From Sediminibacterium roseum (GTDB taxonomy: Bacteria; Bacteroidota; Bacteroidia; Chitinophagales; Chitinophagaceae): 64,000 nt of DNA. Below are positions 62,613-64,000 of this stretch, piece after piece. Position 1 is the first letter of the stretch. Every line of letters begins with the position of its first letter. Below the pieces are notes generated by a model. It was not told the origin of the DNA. It made no database searches and saw only the letters and a program-made list of their open reading frames with translations. The position numbers were made by a program, and so were the translations under genes. The stretch lies in the NCBI RefSeq assembly GCF_009939005.1, contig NZ_JAACJS010000015.1:250325-314324 (forward strand). The letters run 5' to 3'.

Positions 62613-63216
62613 ATTTAGAGTACAACTCGACGATCAACTGCTCCTTGATGTTCTCAGGAACGCTTTCACGCTCTGGGTAAGTGATGAACGTACCTTTCTT
62701 TTCAGCCTCGTTCCAGTCGAGCCAGCTGAACTTAGGATTCTTGCCACGGCTCTTGCTGGTTACTGCTGAATTATCACCGCTTTTTGGTTTGTATGTGATG
62801 ATATCACCTGCTTTACACTGGTAAGAAGGAATGTTCATGATCTCTCCGTTCACCTGGATGTGTTTGTGGTTAACGAGCTGGCGCGCCTCAGGACGGCTCG
62901 CTGTTAAGCCCAGGCGGAAAACGGTATTGTCGAGGCGTGCCTCGAGCAATTTGATCAGGTTCTCACCGGTAACACCTTTCAAACGCTGTGCTTCTTCAAA
63001 TGTTTTGCGGAACTGGCGCTCAAGTACACCGTAAGTGTATTTCGCTTTTTGTTTCTCGCGCAACTGAAGTGCGTACTCGCCTAATGTTTTGCGTTTTTTA
63101 GCCGCACCGTGCTGGCCCGGAGGGTTGCTGTTCTTACCCAACCATTTGCCATTGCCCAGGATAGGCTCTCCGAAAATTCTTGAAATTTTGGTCTTAGGAC
63201 CTGTGTAACGTGCCAT
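62611..63216 (-). CDS. rpsD: 30S ribosomal protein S4
   Basis: The 201-residue protein begins ARYTGPKTKISRIFGEPI and has the S4 RNA-binding domain (about 92-155: RLDNTVFRLGLTASRPEARQ, then LVNHKHIQVNG). S4 nucleates small-subunit assembly and may regulate its own operon. The stop codon is at the border of an inverted-repeat element. Confidence 0.98.
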   Translation of the reverse strand: MARYTGPKTKISRIFGEPILGNGKWLGKNSNPPGQHGAAKKRKTLGEYALQLREKQKAKYTYGVLERQFRKTFEEAQRLKGVTGENLIKLLEARLDNTVFRLGLTASRPEARQLVNHKHIQVNGEIMNIPSYQCKAGDIITYKPKSGDNSAVTSKSRGKNPKFSWLDWNEAEKKGTFITYPERESVPENIKEQLIVELYSK

Positions 63217-63286
63217 TGTTTTTGTTTTGCGATTTTTTAATGACGGCGGCTTATCTTAAAAATCTAAAATTGATAACCCACCCTTT

Positions 63287-63382
63287 ATAATTGGTAATTA
63301 GGAATTAGTGATTAATAATTGGGTTTGTAGTTACGGATTCTTAATTTCTAATTCCTAATTCTTAATTCCTAATTCTTAATTG
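63287..63382. repeat. AT-rich inverted-repeat element 5
   Basis: The left arm (63287-63320) and right arm (63339-63382) flank the core TTGGGTTTGTAGTTACGG, which resembles the cores of elements 3 and 4. It lies between rpsK and rpsD. Confidence 0.8.
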
Positions 63383-63389
63383 CTATTTA

Positions 63390-63800
63390 TTATACACGAC
63401 GTTGTTTCGGTGGACGGCAGCCATTATGTGGCAGGGGGGTAACGTCTTTGATAGAAGTTACTTCGATACCTGACTGGGAGATCGAGCGGATAGCGCCTTC
63501 ACGTCCTGAACCTGGTCCTTTTACAAATACGTCAACTCTTTTCAGGCCCGCATCGAGTGCAACTTTGGCTGCATCGCTCGCTGCCATCTGTGCCGCGTAT
63601 GGAGTGTTCTTTTTAGAACCTTTGAAACCCATTTTACCCGCACTGCTCCAGCTGATAACCTGGCCAGACTTGTTGGTAAAACTGATGATGATGTTGTTGA
63701 AAGTGGCAGAGATACGAACTTCGCCAGCTGCGTCTACTTTTACAATTCTTTTCTTCGCAACAGCTTTTGCACTGTTCTGCGCTTTTTGTGGTTTAGCCAT
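63390..63800 (-). CDS. rpsK: 30S ribosomal protein S11
   Basis: The 136-residue protein has an N-terminal Lys/Ala-rich extension and the S11 core ([37 protein letters not shown], and [12 protein letters not shown]). [15 protein letters not shown] is the typical C-terminus. S11 lines the mRNA exit region of the small subunit. It is placed between rpsM and rpsD. Confidence 0.98.
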   Translation of the reverse strand: MAKPQKAQNSAKAVAKKRIVKVDAAGEVRISATFNNIIISFTNKSGQVISWSSAGKMGFKGSKKNTPYAAQMAASDAAKVALDAGLKRVDVFVKGPGSGREGAIRSISQSGIEVTSIKDVTPLPHNGCRPPKQRRV

Positions 63801-63897
63801 GTTTGTTTTTTGAGGTAGTCTTTAAAAAATGAAATCCCACTAGGGGAACCGGGTACTCTCCTGCCCTTTTCGAGCGATCCAAGCTTCCGGATTTATA

Positions 63898-63977
63898 TTG
63901 AATTAGCAATTGGTAATTAAGAATTAGTAATTATGAATTCCTTTAATTACTAATTCTTGACTACCAATTGCTAATTG
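63898..63977. repeat. AT-rich inverted-repeat element 6
   Basis: The left arm (63898-63934, AATTAGCAATTGGTAATTAAG) and right arm (63943-63977) are reverse complements flanking GAATTCCTT. It fills the gap between rpsK and the gene running off the window end. Confidence 0.78.
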
Positions 63978-63983
63978 CTGTTG

Positions 63984-64000
63984 TTATTTCTTCGCAACTT
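63984..64000 (-). CDS. rpsM: probable 3' end of rpsM (30S ribosomal protein S13)
   Basis: Only the last four codons (V-A-K-K) and a TAA stop are in the window. The lysine-rich end fits S13, and S13 is the expected neighbour upstream of rpsK, so the call rests mainly on gene order. Confidence 0.45.

Noticed and set aside
31178..63977. AATTAGTAATTA repeats considered as a CRISPR array or direct-repeat array
   Set aside because: They are scattered, arranged as inverted arms without unique spacers of even length, and no cas genes are nearby.
1..64000. tRNA, rRNA and insertion sequences
   Set aside because: All spacers were read for cloverleaf, rRNA and transposase signals; none was seen.

Overview
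The window is a chromosomal segment of a Bacteroidota bacterium, most likely a member of the Chitinophagaceae or a close relative. The evidence is a TonB-dependent receptor locus with GLPGLI-family proteins, an OmpA protein with thrombospondin type 3 repeats, Bacteroidota-type promoters (-7 box TAnnTTTG), no clear Shine-Dalgarno sequences, a TamB of about 1,600 residues, a pheA/aminotransferase/tyrA/DAHP-synthase aromatic cluster, and the gene order rpsM-rpsK-rpsD-rpoA-rplQ. No rRNA, tRNA, CRISPR array, insertion sequence or prophage was found. The content is mostly core metabolism.

Layout. 1-2.7 kb: end of a dienelactone hydrolase, a beta-lactamase-fold serine hydrolase and a zinc alcohol dehydrogenase. 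2.9-7.5 kb (minus): two GLPGLI paralogues and their outer-membrane receptor, with a tandem operator between the paralogues. 7.7-11.8 kb: FKBP isomerase, ABC-F ATPase, bifunctional nuclease, ispE. 11.9-20.8 kb: nitrogen assimilation (gltB, gltD, amt and a porin). 20.9-25.3 kb: plsC, priA, murB. 25.4-30 kb: envelope genes (OmpA/TSP3, a triple-RlpA protein) and small conserved genes. 30.1-39.9 kb (minus): aromatic amino acid genes in transcription order leader peptide, pheA, aminotransferase, tyrA, a DEAD-box helicase, DAHP synthase/chorismate mutase, aroB, aroA, aroC. 40.2-46 kb: small lipoprotein, an ECF sigma factor with an anti-sigma/protease fusion, TMEM175-like channel, nucleotidyltransferase, PLP deaminase and an unknown secreted protein. 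46-52.4 kb: lipB, an RluA-family pseudouridine synthase, bioB, a GH20 hexosaminidase and a second ECF sigma factor with a membrane partner. 52.5-59 kb: tamB and a GT39 glycosyltransferase. 59.1-64 kb (minus): aroQ, carA and the ribosomal protein/RNA polymerase alpha genes.

The most notable find is an unannotated 28-codon leader ORF (minus strand, 39905 to 39819) upstream of pheA. Codons 9-17 encode FYFFFYYFF. It follows a near-perfect Bacteroidota promoter and precedes an intrinsic terminator, and mutually competing RNA segments can be drawn. This looks like ribosome-mediated attenuation sensing both Phe and Tyr, the two products of the genes behind it. Other items are a family of AT-rich inverted-repeat elements placed at the ends of genes, an ECF sigma factor paired with a membrane anti-sigma/trypsin-like protease fusion, several promoters only 2-8 nt from start codons, and three genes that appear to start with TTG.
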